From Sulfurospirillum sp. UBA4058 (lineage in GTDB: Bacteria; Campylobacterota; Campylobacteria; Campylobacterales; Sulfurospirillaceae), in contig DFZK01000007.1 of assembly GCA_002382085.1 (NCBI GenBank), forward strand, positions 1-64,000: a stretch of 64,000 nucleotides of DNA, in the 5' to 3' direction. Shown one piece after another: positions 36,167 through 45,285 of this stretch (the first letter of the stretch is position 1; each line of letters begins with the position of its first letter). The position numbers and the translations under genes are program-made. The notes below the pieces were generated by a model. That model was given only the letters and a program-made list of their open reading frames with translations. It did not search any database and had not been told where the DNA came from.

Positions 36167-37644
36167 TTGCGTTTGGATGCGTTGCCTTGGGTGCGGTGCT
36201 TTTGATGCTCTTGTCGGCAATGCCCAAAGTGCGTATGGAACACTGTTCTTTGTTTGCTTTCGTGACGCTTCTCATCGGTTTGATACTCACGCTCGCTTCG
36301 TTCGGAGAGTTATTTACCTTTTTCCCTTTACCGAAATTTTTTCACAAAATGGTTATCGTCGATAGCTATTCGGTCTATTTCGATGCGATTATTTTAAGCG
36401 GTGCATTGGTCACGTCTTTGATCGGTACGCACTATTTTCAGGCAAAGAGGCACTTTAAAAAAGAGTTTTTTTCACTTTTCTTGTTTTCGGTTTCGGGAAT
36501 GATGCTTTTGGTGCATGCGAGCGAATTGCTCAGTGCTTTTATCGCTTTGGAGATTGCATCGCTGAGTCTGTACGTGATGATCGGCTTTCAAAAAGTCCAT
36601 GACAAACGCGTGGAAGCAAGTTTTCAATACCTCGTGCTCGGCTCTTTGGCAGGCATTTTTTTCCTTTTGGGCAGTGCGTTTGTGTATGCGGGACTTGGGA
36701 CGACGATCTTGGGAGAGATGGGCAACCGTTTGGATACGTTGATGGGCAAAGACGTTTCGCTCGTCACGATCGGTGCAACTTTGATTTTGGCGACGTTTTT
36801 GTTTAAAATCTCCGCTTTTCCGTTTCAAAACTGGACGATCGACGTGTATGACGGCTCTTCGCTTCCGGTGAGCGCGTTTATGGCGGCAACGTTTAAAGTG
36901 GCGATTTTCGGGTTTATCTTGCGTTTAATGCTCGTCGATTTCGATCCGATCCGCGATACGTGGGATACGCTTTTTATCGTCGTCATTATCGCGACGCTTT
37001 TGTACGGCAGTTTTTTAGCGATTATCCAAAAGAGTTTGAAGCGAATGCTCGCCGCTTCGAGCATCGTGCATACGGGCTATTTGCTGATCGCTTTCGTCTC
37101 GATCGGTTATGCGGGCGAGAGTGCCGCTTCGTCGATCATCTACTATCTCGTCGCCTATTTTCTCTCGGCAATGGGAGCGTTCGGGCTGATTTCGTACATT
37201 GCGGCGGACGAACATGTCAGGGTAACGTACGAGGATTTTAGGGGCTTTGCGCATGTGCATCCTTATATGGCGGCGATGCTAAGCGTCTTTATGCTCTCTT
37301 TGGCGGGAATTCCGAGTACCATCGGATTTGTCGGTAAATTTTACATTTTTACCGGAGCAATCGAGGCGGGTTATACCTTTCTTGCCGTATGCGGTGTCGT
37401 GGCGACGTTTGTATCGGTGTATTATTACTTTAAACTGATCGCGCTGATGTACTTCTACCCCGCGTGTGATTCGGACTGGAAAGACGTACCGAGCCTTAAG
37501 GGTATTACGCCCTTAACCATCGGTTTGATCGCCGTAGCGATCATCTGGGGCGGCATCGGCAACACCTTTATCGCCTATTTCCCCGGCGTCGATTTTCTCA
37601 TCGACACGGCACGACTCTCTTACATGTCGTTGTTTATCAAATAG
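36163..37644 (+). CDS. nuoN: NADH-quinone oxidoreductase subunit N
   Basis: Antiporter-like subunit, 493 residues, last of the nuoGHIJKLMN operon. Recognisable segments are LLSAFIALEIASLSLYVMIG, FPFQNWTIDVYDGSSLPVSA and SLKRMLAASSIVHTGYLLIA. The ATG has an AGGAGG site 6 nt upstream. Its TAG stop lies inside the left 26-bp inverted repeat that borders the following DUF4209 gene. Confidence 0.95.
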   Translation: MIAFGCVALGAVLLMLLSAMPKVRMEHCSLFAFVTLLIGLILTLASFGELFTFFPLPKFFHKMVIVDSYSVYFDAIILSGALVTSLIGTHYFQAKRHFKKEFFSLFLFSVSGMMLLVHASELLSAFIALEIASLSLYVMIGFQKVHDKRVEASFQYLVLGSLAGIFFLLGSAFVYAGLGTTILGEMGNRLDTLMGKDVSLVTIGATLILATFLFKISAFPFQNWTIDVYDGSSLPVSAFMAATFKVAIFGFILRLMLVDFDPIRDTWDTLFIVVIIATLLYGSFLAIIQKSLKRMLAASSIVHTGYLLIAFVSIGYAGESAASSIIYYLVAYFLSAMGAFGLISYIAADEHVRVTYEDFRGFAHVHPYMAAMLSVFMLSLAGIPSTIGFVGKFYIFTGAIEAGYTFLAVCGVVATFVSVYYYFKLIALMYFYPACDSDWKDVPSLKGITPLTIGLIAVAIIWGGIGNTFIAYFPGVDFLIDTARLSYMSLFIK

Positions 37645-37662
37645 GCTTTACATGTAAAGGCT
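37637..37662. repeat. Left 26-bp inverted repeat of the DUF4209 cassette
   Basis: The repeat starts 8 nt before the end of nuoN, includes its stop codon, and has the core AGGCTTTACATGTAAAGGCT. It is an exact reverse complement of 39508-39533. The palindrome copy itself is 37648-37657. Confidence 0.9.
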
Positions 37663-37700
37663 ATTTAACTTAATAGATTACTATATTAAAAAGAGAATAA

Positions 37701-39494
37701 ATGACCAGAGAAGAATGTAAAAATGCGCCCTTAATACTCCAAAGTTTTATAACACTTCAAAACCAAATTGAATATCAAGAAGATTGTTATGATTTTTCAT
37801 CGACCTTTCATCAATTAGCGCAAGATAGCGATGATCCAACTATTGCAAGAATTTGTTTCTTAATGGGTGATCTATGTTCAATGATGTTAGTACCGCAGAG
37901 CCAAAGTGAACCTTTTGGTGCAATGGTAAAATGGCATGATGGACATCGTTCAGCAATACTTGATGATTTCATTACAGAGGAATTAGATTTTTTTGAACAA
38001 ATACTCCCTGAATGTAAAGCATACCAAATCAAAGCTCGCATTGCCGATGTCTTATGGACATTAAAACGAGGCAAAGCTATCGATTTTGTAAAAATTGCTA
38101 TTGAAAATTATCAAAATTATCCGCTTTCCCAAGAGACCATTCACGATTCAAGTAACACATGGCAAAGAGCAATTATCTTAGCTTCGACAACCCATCAATC
38201 TATTGAAAACTTGACTAATCTTATTTTGGAACACATTAAAAATACTTCGAGTCAAGACAATTTTTATTTAATGCATCTCGTAGAAATTTTAGATGTTGCG
38301 AAATTGCAAAGAGAAGATATGGAAATGATTGTGATTCATCTTGAAAAAATTGCACAACAGTTTAAAGAGCAAAAATTATACAATCAAAGTACACGTTATT
38401 ACCAATGTGCCTTAAAATGGGCTAGAAAACTACAAAATAAAGAACTATGTTATAAGCTGCTCTATGAAATAGGGTTTTCTTTTTATCAAAATGCCCTTGC
38501 ACAACCCTATGAGTTTCAAAGTACATCAGATTATGAAAATGCACTTCAAACTTTTAGACAAATTCCAAAAAAATATCGTGATACAGATAATATCAATACT
38601 CTTATAGCTGAGATTGAAAGAAAAATCCCTGAATCAAATCAAATCGCTTTAGAATATATGCAAAGAATGGAAACTAAAATTGACACTAAAGAGATGGTTG
38701 AATACAGTGAAAAAGCCGTATCCAATCAGCCAAAATTTAAAACGCTACATATTTTTGCTAACTTAATTCATATACCAACCAAAGAATATTTTAAAAAACA
38801 AGCGCAAGAGCATATCCAACAATTTCCTATTCAACATTTATTCAGCGGTGTGCATATAAACCATGACGGAAGAACCATCGCCAAAACACCTTCAATAGAT
38901 TTAGCTGAGAGCCTGACAGATGATCATGATGCACTTTTCCCTACGATGGTACAGAACTATCAAAATTATATTGAACTTACCGCTAAAGCATATATTGCAC
39001 CTGCGCTTTTTCAGCTATTGCTTGAACATCGCATTACCAAGGAAGATTTATATCACATTTGTGATAACTCAACATTGATTCCTAAAGAAAGAATCGATAT
39101 ATGGGTTGAAGGCTTATGGCTAGGTTTTGAACTTAACTTTTTAGTTGCTATTCATCTTCTAATTCCACAAATCGAGCATTTTGTTCGATCACAATTAAAG
39201 GTTAGAGGGGCTAAAACAACAATAATTGATAAAGAAGGGATTGAAATAGAACAAGGATTATCTACATTATTAGATAAGGAAGATGTACAACTTTTTTTAG
39301 ATGATAGTTTACTGTTTGAGTTGCACGTTTTATTAACAAAACCACTCGGTTACAATTTTAGAAACAATCTAGCACATGGATTATCTGAAGTAGGAGAACT
39401 AAACTCATACCCAACTGCATATGTATGGTGGTTATGCCTGAAATTGGTTGTTAATAACAATAGCTTTGATTTTACACAAGGAGATGAGTATTAA
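37701..39494 (+). CDS. DUF4209 protein with HEPN-like RNxxxHG motif
   Basis: Mostly helical protein of 597 residues, no signal peptide or membrane segment. The C-terminus has RNNLAHG (about 554-560), the RNxxxHG signature of DUF4209, which also fits the Rx4H catalytic motif of HEPN ribonucleases. The N-terminal 300 residues look like helical repeats. Function is unknown; a role as a conflict or stress RNase is inference. Base composition is far more AT-rich and CpG-poor than the nuo genes on both sides. It is bordered by 26-bp inverted repeats and sits between the converging ends of two essential operons. An AAAGAGA site precedes the ATG and a TATATT-type -10 lies about 20 nt upstream. Confidence 0.8.
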   Translation: MTREECKNAPLILQSFITLQNQIEYQEDCYDFSSTFHQLAQDSDDPTIARICFLMGDLCSMMLVPQSQSEPFGAMVKWHDGHRSAILDDFITEELDFFEQILPECKAYQIKARIADVLWTLKRGKAIDFVKIAIENYQNYPLSQETIHDSSNTWQRAIILASTTHQSIENLTNLILEHIKNTSSQDNFYLMHLVEILDVAKLQREDMEMIVIHLEKIAQQFKEQKLYNQSTRYYQCALKWARKLQNKELCYKLLYEIGFSFYQNALAQPYEFQSTSDYENALQTFRQIPKKYRDTDNINTLIAEIERKIPESNQIALEYMQRMETKIDTKEMVEYSEKAVSNQPKFKTLHIFANLIHIPTKEYFKKQAQEHIQQFPIQHLFSGVHINHDGRTIAKTPSIDLAESLTDDHDALFPTMVQNYQNYIELTAKAYIAPALFQLLLEHRITKEDLYHICDNSTLIPKERIDIWVEGLWLGFELNFLVAIHLLIPQIEHFVRSQLKVRGAKTTIIDKEGIEIEQGLSTLLDKEDVQLFLDDSLLFELHVLLTKPLGYNFRNNLAHGLSEVGELNSYPTAYVWWLCLKLVVNNNSFDFTQGDEY

Positions 39495-39507
39495 AAGAAC
39501 ATTCAAC

Positions 39508-39533
39508 AGCCTTTACATGTAAAGCCTATTTGA
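39508..39533. repeat. Right 26-bp inverted repeat of the DUF4209 cassette
   Basis: Exact reverse complement of 37637-37662 with core AGCCTTTACATGTAAAGCCT. It begins 13 nt after the DUF4209 stop and includes the last 8 nt of nuoF (minus strand) with its stop codon. The palindrome copy is 39513-39522. Confidence 0.9.
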
Positions 39534-40770
39534 GCAATGCCTCGAACTCTTCGGGGAATTTTTTGAGGTAACTTTGTGCGATAAAGGCGACCGAGGGGGC
39601 GAAAACGCAGATGGTTTTGCCGTTCATCGTATCGACCGCGTCTAGGATCGTTTGGTAGTCTTCGTGGGTTCCCGCTCCGGCTAAGATTTTGGCTAAGATG
39701 CGATCGACCCAGCCCGTGCCTTCGCGACACGGGGTGCATTGACCGCATGATTCGTGGTGGTAAAACGCAAAAAGGTTTTTCATCGCTTCGGGAATGCTCA
39801 CGTCCTCGTCCAGTACGATCATACCGCCCGTTCCTAAAGCCGAGCCGTGTGCTTTGAGGCATTCGTAATCGAGCGTGATCGTTTCGATCTCGTCGGCTCG
39901 TAAGATTTGCACCGAAGAGCCTCCCGGAATGATCGCTTTGAGTTTTTTATCGCCTCTAATGCCGCCGCACAATTCGTAAATGACGCGTTTCATGCTTGTT
40001 CCGTAGGGCAGCTCGTACACGCCCGGCTTTTTGACGTGTCCGCTGATGCCAAAGAGCATCGTGCCGGGGCTTTCTTCCGTACCGTAAGCGCGGTACGAGG
40101 CATACCCTTCGCGGATAATAAACGGTACGCTAGCAATAGTTTCGACGTTATTGACGACCGTAGGATTGCCGAAAAACCACTCGGGCTCTTTGCCTTTGGG
40201 TTTGAGTCTTGGGTGTCCGCGTTTGCCTTCCAACGACTCCAAAAGAGCGGTTTTTTCGCCGCAAATATACGCTCCCGCACCTCTATGAATCGTTACATGT
40301 AAAGCATAGTTATGCCCTCCGACGTTCTCTCCCAAAAGGTTGGCGGCATATGCCTCGTCGATCGCGTGTTGCAGGCGGTTCATCCAAAAAACGTATTCGC
40401 CGCGAATGTATACGTAAGCGTGGTGCGCGCCTATAGCGTAACTTGCGCAAATGATTCCCTCGATGAGCAAATGCGGATCAAACTCTAAAATTTGACGGTC
40501 TTTAAACGTCCCCGGTTCGCCTTCGTCGGCATTGACGACCAAGTAAACGGGTTTGTCGCTCTTGGGGGGAATCAGCCGCCATTTTTCACCCGTCAGCGCA
40601 CCGCCGCCGCCTTTGCCTCGAAGTCCGCTTTGTTCGATTTCGCGAATGACCTCGTCGGGGCTGAGGCAAAAGAGTTTTTCCAAGGCGGCATAACGGTCGT
40701 TAGCGCGTGCAACTTCGAGGGTATGGGCGTTTGGAATATCAAAATTTTTGCTGACCACTTTAGCGATCAT
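39526..40770 (-). CDS. nuoF: NADH-quinone oxidoreductase subunit F
   Basis: NADH- and FMN-binding subunit of complex I, 414 residues. The glycine-rich NADH site (GLRGKGGGGALTGEKW), the FMN region (VVNADEGEPGTFKDRQI) and the N3 cluster motif (SCGQCTPCREGT) are present. Most Campylobacter and Helicobacter lack NuoE and NuoF, so this complex should oxidise NADH directly. It overlaps nuoE by 11 nt. A TTACATGTAA copy (40293-40302) encodes LHVT on this strand. Last gene of the nuoABCDEF operon. Confidence 0.95.
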   Translation of the reverse strand: MIAKVVSKNFDIPNAHTLEVARANDRYAALEKLFCLSPDEVIREIEQSGLRGKGGGGALTGEKWRLIPPKSDKPVYLVVNADEGEPGTFKDRQILEFDPHLLIEGIICASYAIGAHHAYVYIRGEYVFWMNRLQHAIDEAYAANLLGENVGGHNYALHVTIHRGAGAYICGEKTALLESLEGKRGHPRLKPKGKEPEWFFGNPTVVNNVETIASVPFIIREGYASYRAYGTEESPGTMLFGISGHVKKPGVYELPYGTSMKRVIYELCGGIRGDKKLKAIIPGGSSVQILRADEIETITLDYECLKAHGSALGTGGMIVLDEDVSIPEAMKNLFAFYHHESCGQCTPCREGTGWVDRILAKILAGAGTHEDYQTILDAVDTMNGKTICVFAPSVAFIAQSYLKKFPEEFEALLK

Positions 40771-41245
40771 GGCACAGTCCGTCTAAAATTTCATCGATTT
40801 TTTCGGGCGTTAGATTTTCGATATAGTCGTCGTTAAGCCGCATACAAGGTGCCGTGCCGCATGAGCCGAGACACTCGACGAGCGAGAGCGTAAATTGCCG
40901 ATCGGGCGTCGTTTCGCCTACTTTGATGCCGAGTTTCGTTTGGAGATATTCTTGAATATTTTTCGAGCCGCACAGCATGCACGAAAGCGTTCGGCAGAGT
41001 TGAATGTGGTACTTACCGACGGGTTGGAGCTGAAACATCGTGTAAAAGGAAGCGACCGAATAGACTTCCATCGGCGTACGTTCTAATTTTTTAGCGATAA
41101 AACGTATCGCGTCTAAGCTAATCCATCCTTCTTGGTACTGAACCATCCACAATGCGGGTAACATTAACGATTGTTTGTCGGGATAACGCTCCAGTAATGC
41201 GTCAAATTTTTCTTCGTTTTCCCAGTTAAACCCAAAACGACTCAT
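40760..41245 (-). CDS. nuoE: NADH-quinone oxidoreductase subunit E
   Basis: Thioredoxin-fold 2Fe-2S subunit (cluster N1a), 161 residues. The ligand Cys are in [10 protein letters not shown] and [10 protein letters not shown]. The ATG overlaps the nuoCD stop (ATGA) and the 3' end overlaps nuoF, as expected for a coupled operon. Confidence 0.95.
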   Translation of the reverse strand: MSRFGFNWENEEKFDALLERYPDKQSLMLPALWMVQYQEGWISLDAIRFIAKKLERTPMEVYSVASFYTMFQLQPVGKYHIQLCRTLSCMLCGSKNIQEYLQTKLGIKVGETTPDRQFTLSLVECLGSCGTAPCMRLNDDYIENLTPEKIDEILDGLCHDR

Positions 41246-42909
41246 CGATCCAACTCTCCTGCAATAATATTCAAACTTCCTAAACTTAAAATCGCATCGG
41301 CGATCATACCGCCTTCAATGATACTCGGATACGCCGCCATCGCATAAAAACACGGCGGTCTCACTTTGACTTTATAGGGCTTGGGGCTTCCGTCGCTGAC
41401 GATAAAAAAACCAAGCTCCCCGTTGGCACCCTCGATGGCGCGGTAAGATTCGCTCGGAGGTACTTTGACGCCCTCGAAGACGAGCTTAAACTGATTCATC
41501 AAGCCTTCGATATTGCCGTAAACTTCGTGTTTGGGAGGCAAGGAAATCGAACGATCCGCAACGCACACCGCACCTTGGGGTAGGCGTTTCATCGCTTGCT
41601 CGATAATGCGCTTGCTTTGCCTGATCTCCTCAAAACGCACCATAATGCGATCGTACACGTCACCCACGCTGCCCAACGCTATATCAAAATCAAAACTTTC
41701 GTAGTGATAATAAGGCGCATTGACGCGAAGGTCGTACGCCACGCCGCAGGCTCTGAGATTTGGACCGCTGAGGCTTCGGTTGATCGCCTCTTCTTGGGAA
41801 ATAATGCCTACGTTTTGCGTTCGATCGTGAAAAATGCGGTTATGTTCTATCAGTTTGAGCGTATCGCCGACCCCCGTATCGATGGCTCTCAAACAGACAT
41901 GTAAGTCCTCTTCGAATCCCTCGTACAGATCGTGGCTCATACCGCCGATGCGCATGTACGAGTTGGTTAGCCTCGCTCCCGTCAGTTTGGAAAGAAGGTC
42001 GTAAACGCTCTCTCTGGGATTGTACAGATACCAATAATTCGTTAGCGCACCCATATCGACCAAGATCGCCGCCAAACAGACCAAATGGTCGATCATACGC
42101 GAAAGTTCTCCGATAATGACGCGGATAAACTGAGCGCGATCGGGCAACTCAATCCCTAAAATACCCTCTACCGCATGTGCAAAAGCGATATTGTTCAAAA
42201 TCGCCGAACAGTAATTCAGTCTGTCGGTATAAGGGATGATTTGGTTGTACGCGTGGTTTTCGCACGATTTCTCAAAACCGCGGTGCAAATAGCCGATTTC
42301 ACTGATAGCGCATCGGATCGTTTCGGCTTCCAATGCCACAAACGTGCGAATCGTTCCGTGGCTTGCCGGATGGGCAGGTCCTAGATTGAGAAACATTAAA
42401 GCGTCGTGCGATTCGATACCTTTACGCTTGAGCCGAGGCGTCATCTCGTCCATCAAATCGTCGCTTCGATGACAAAGTTGCCCTTGCGTAATGGGATAGT
42501 CTTTGCGTAATGGGTGTCCGATAAACTCTTTGTGGTTCAAAATACGTTTTAAATTGGGGTGATTTTTAAAATGAATGCCGTATTGATCCCAGATTTCGCG
42601 TTCCGCCCAATTGGCACTTTTAAATAAAGAAGCGATGCTATCGACTGCCAAGCTTTCGTCCACGTCGATTTTAAGCGTTATCAGGTTGGAAAAAAGACGA
42701 TCACGCAAAAGATAGACGATCGCAAAACGTCGTAACGAGGAGGGTTGATGCAAATAATCGATTGCCGTCATATCGACTAAAAACGTGTAACCGTCGTTTT
42801 GATACAGTACATGTAAAGCTTGGAGGATTAAAGAAGCATCGAGTTTGTACGCACCGTACGCATCGATCGAAAGCTCTTTTTCAAAGCGTTCAAGAAAGGC
42901 TTTAGGCAT
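41242..42909 (-). CDS. nuoCD: NADH-quinone oxidoreductase fused subunits C/D
   Basis: One continuous 555-residue protein joins the NuoC domain (about 1-160, with [26 protein letters not shown]) to the NuoD domain (about 180-555, with [21 protein letters not shown] and the C-terminal [23 protein letters not shown] in parts). The fusion is standard in enteric and Pseudomonas complex I but unusual in Campylobacterota, where C and D are normally separate. I start at ATG 42909, with AAAGGA 7 nt upstream, overlapping nuoB by 8 nt; an in-frame start at 42945 is less likely. Two near copies of the palindrome encode LHV. Confidence 0.93.
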   Translation of the reverse strand: MPKAFLERFEKELSIDAYGAYKLDASLILQALHVLYQNDGYTFLVDMTAIDYLHQPSSLRRFAIVYLLRDRLFSNLITLKIDVDESLAVDSIASLFKSANWAEREIWDQYGIHFKNHPNLKRILNHKEFIGHPLRKDYPITQGQLCHRSDDLMDEMTPRLKRKGIESHDALMFLNLGPAHPASHGTIRTFVALEAETIRCAISEIGYLHRGFEKSCENHAYNQIIPYTDRLNYCSAILNNIAFAHAVEGILGIELPDRAQFIRVIIGELSRMIDHLVCLAAILVDMGALTNYWYLYNPRESVYDLLSKLTGARLTNSYMRIGGMSHDLYEGFEEDLHVCLRAIDTGVGDTLKLIEHNRIFHDRTQNVGIISQEEAINRSLSGPNLRACGVAYDLRVNAPYYHYESFDFDIALGSVGDVYDRIMVRFEEIRQSKRIIEQAMKRLPQGAVCVADRSISLPPKHEVYGNIEGLMNQFKLVFEGVKVPPSESYRAIEGANGELGFFIVSDGSPKPYKVKVRPPCFYAMAAYPSIIEGGMIADAILSLGSLNIIAGELDR

Positions 42910-43420
42910 CAAGGCGTCCTTTAAAAACGCGTTTGGCGCGATCATCGAGCAAACGTTCGTCGGCTTGAATCTTCTGAATCGCCAAAAGCGCGTCTAAAAA
43001 AGCTTCGGGACGCGGCGGGCATCCGGCAACGTACACGTCGACGGGAATGATCGCGTCGATGCCTTGAAGGGTCGTGTAGTTGTCGTAAAAGCCGCCGCTA
43101 CAGGCGCATGCTCCGGCACTGATCACCCATTTGGGTTCGCACATTTGATCGTAGATTTTTTTTAAAATCGGTGCTTGCTTGTAGCTAATCGTTCCCGCGA
43201 CGATGAGCAAATCGGCTTGACGCGGCGAAAAACGCACGACTTCCGCGCCGAAACGAGAGATATCGTATTTGCTGCTTGCGACGCTCATAAATTCGATGGC
43301 ACAACACGCCGTTCCGAAAACATACGGCCACATCGAAGATTCTCTCGCCCATGAAAGTGCGCTTTCGAGTGTAGACGTAATGACGCTATCGCCGAAAATC
43401 GCTTCGGCACCTACTGCCAT
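42902..43420 (-). CDS. nuoB: NADH-quinone oxidoreductase subunit B
   Basis: Carries the terminal N2 4Fe-4S cluster: the adjacent Cys pair in [10 protein letters not shown] plus GACACSGG and [11 protein letters not shown] choose ATG 43420 (172 residues) because AAAGG lies 7 nt before it; ATG 43450 would overlap nuoA by 40 nt. It overlaps nuoCD by 8 nt and nuoA by 10 nt. Confidence 0.94.
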   Translation of the reverse strand: MAVGAEAIFGDSVITSTLESALSWARESSMWPYVFGTACCAIEFMSVASSKYDISRFGAEVVRFSPRQADLLIVAGTISYKQAPILKKIYDQMCEPKWVISAGACACSGGFYDNYTTLQGIDAIIPVDVYVAGCPPRPEAFLDALLAIQKIQADERLLDDRAKRVFKGRLDA

Positions 43421-43770
43421 GAGAGTGCCTTTATTTGATACACGTACCATAGTCCCGCCGCTAAGAGCACGATAAACGTTAGCATTTCAAAGAGTCCTAG
43501 AAAACCGAGTTCTCTTAGGTTGAGTGCCCACGGAAACATAAAAATAATTTCGACGTCGAAAAGGACGAATAAAATAGCGATGAGGTAGAATTTGGCACTC
43601 ATACGTCCCTCACTCGTCCCGATCGGAGAGCTGATACCGCTTTCGTAAAGCATATGTTTGTTTTTCGTTTCGCTTCGAGGGCCTAAACGTGCCGAAGCTA
43701 AAAAAAGCAGAGGAAGAAAAAGCGTTAAAAAAGCGACGATACACGACGCTAAAAAAAGGTTTTCAGACAT
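43411..43770 (-). CDS. nuoA: NADH-quinone oxidoreductase subunit A
   Basis: Three-helix membrane subunit, 119 residues, with the conserved [15 protein letters not shown] loop and [20 protein letters not shown] helix. ATG 43770 has AGAGGAG 9 nt upstream; ATG 43779 is adjacent to that site and less likely. First gene of the nuoABCDEF operon, which converges with nuoG-N. Confidence 0.93.
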   Translation of the reverse strand: MSENLFLASCIVAFLTLFLPLLFLASARLGPRSETKNKHMLYESGISSPIGTSEGRMSAKFYLIAILFVLFDVEIIFMFPWALNLRELGFLGLFEMLTFIVLLAAGLWYVYQIKALSWQ

Positions 43771-43927
43771 GAATCGCATCTCCTCTAAGGTCTAAAATCA
43801 TCATAACGAAAGAAATGTAAAAGAGACGTAAAAAAAGAAAATCAATTTTAATGCTAAAAAAGAGCGATGCTTAAGAGATTTTTTTATACAATAGCACCCA
43901 AAATTGTCAAAAGTTAGAGGACTGCGT

Positions 43928-45040
43928 ATGCGCTATTTGGTTTTTTTGTCTCTTTTCTCTTTAGGTTTGTATGCCGCGATCACGGCAGACGATATTTACT
44001 ACGTTTACAAAACAAAAGGTATTAAAGCCGTCGAAGAGCTTTTAAAACGAGAATATGAGGTCAAGGAAGTTAAAGAGATTAAAGAGGTCAAAGAGCCGTT
44101 TAAAGAAGTTAAAAAAGAAGAGCCTAAAGAGCCGGCCGTTAAATTGGGTCAAAAACGTTTCGTTAAATTCAAAACGCCGAGTGAGAAAGAGTCGGTTTCC
44201 CGCGATTATTGGTTAAAACAACTGAAAGGAATGGACGTCAGTTACGGTTTTTACGAAGACGTCGAGTCGTTAGTCGTATGTGAAAAAGAGAAAAAACGCT
44301 GTGACGTTTTTCATGTCGAAGACGACGGTTTAAAACTCGTTCGCGTTCATGACGACGTTATTATGGGTAAAGGCGGCGATAAAGTCAAACGCGGCGATCT
44401 TAAAACGCCGGTGGGCGTGTATGAAATCATCAAACGTTTCAAACCGACCAATCAATTTTACGGTCCTTTGGCGTTTTCACTCTCCTATCCCAACCTTTTC
44501 GACGTCTTGCGCAATAAAACGGGAGACGGCATTTGGATTCACGGTATGCCGATCGACGGAAAAGACAGAGACGATTTGAGCAAAGGGTGCGTGGTTATGG
44601 AAAACAACGCCATCTTAACCCTTGATACGGAAATTAACGCGCAAAGCACGGTCGTTATTATCGGCGAATCGAAAGTCCCTAAAATGACGCGCGAACAAGT
44701 TGCGACGATTTTAAGCGAAGTCTACAAATGGCAACGGGCTTGGAAGGTCAACGACATCACAACCTATCTCAATCTCTATTCTAACGATTTCAAAAAATCG
44801 GACGGTTCGGGAAAAGCAAAATTTTCGGCGATGAAACAGCAAATTTTTTCACGTAAAGAGAACAAAACGATCCTTTTTGAAAATATCAGTATTTCGCCGT
44901 ATCCGACCGTAGACGATCGCAAATTGTTCAAAGTTTCGTTTTATCAAACGTATAAGAGTCCCTCTTTCGCTTCCAAAGGCGACAAAGAGTTGTATATAGA
45001 AATGGTCGGCGATAAAATGCAGATATTGGCGGAAAAATAG
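43928..45040 (+). CDS. L,D-peptidase with YkuD and NTF2-like domains (Pgp2/Csd6-like)
   Basis: Periplasmic cell-wall enzyme of 370 residues. A signal peptide (MRYLVFLSLFSLGLYAAITA) is followed by a Glu/Lys/Val-rich repeat of about 40 residues (EVKEVKEIKEVKEPFKEV), a YkuD domain with catalytic IWIHGMP and SKGCVVM, and a C-terminal NTF2-like domain. This architecture matches Pgp2 of Campylobacter and Csd6 of Helicobacter, LD-carboxypeptidases that trim peptidoglycan and set helical shape. ATG 43928 with AGAGGA upstream is preferred to the TTG at 43904. Confidence 0.85.
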   Translation: MRYLVFLSLFSLGLYAAITADDIYYVYKTKGIKAVEELLKREYEVKEVKEIKEVKEPFKEVKKEEPKEPAVKLGQKRFVKFKTPSEKESVSRDYWLKQLKGMDVSYGFYEDVESLVVCEKEKKRCDVFHVEDDGLKLVRVHDDVIMGKGGDKVKRGDLKTPVGVYEIIKRFKPTNQFYGPLAFSLSYPNLFDVLRNKTGDGIWIHGMPIDGKDRDDLSKGCVVMENNAILTLDTEINAQSTVVIIGESKVPKMTREQVATILSEVYKWQRAWKVNDITTYLNLYSNDFKKSDGSGKAKFSAMKQQIFSRKENKTILFENISISPYPTVDDRKLFKVSFYQTYKSPSFASKGDKELYIEMVGDKMQILAEK

Positions 45041-45049
45041 GAAAGAAAG

Positions 45050-45283
45050 ATGCACGAACACGAAGAGATTGAAGAGGAATTAGCCAAGCTAATTGCGGCG
45101 CGCGAAGCTTTTTTGGCGTATATGGACGCGACGATTCCTAAAGACGAGAAGGGGATCGGTTTTGACTTTTCAAACCATCCTACCTTGGATGCCAAAACGG
45201 TTTACGAGCACTTTTACAAACTCGATTACCAAGCACGCAAAATCAGAAGTTTTGTCGTTAAAGCGTTTGACTTGAGGCATTAG
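45050..45283 (+). CDS. Conserved small protein of unknown function
   Basis: A 77-residue acidic/basic protein (MHEHEEIEEELAKLIAAREA), predicted helical and cytoplasmic. No recognised domain. It lies 9 nt after the LD-peptidase gene and 2 nt before alr with a GAAAG ribosome site, so the three genes probably form an operon concerned with the cell wall; its own role is unknown. Confidence 0.75.
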   Translation: MHEHEEIEEELAKLIAAREAFLAYMDATIPKDEKGIGFDFSNHPTLDAKTVYEHFYKLDYQARKIRSFVVKAFDLRH

Positions 45284-45285
45284 CG

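Noticed and set aside
37637..39533. A classical insertion sequence around the DUF4209 gene
   Set aside because: There is no transposase-like protein, and the repeats overlap the ends of nuoN and nuoF, so the cassette label is kept tentative.
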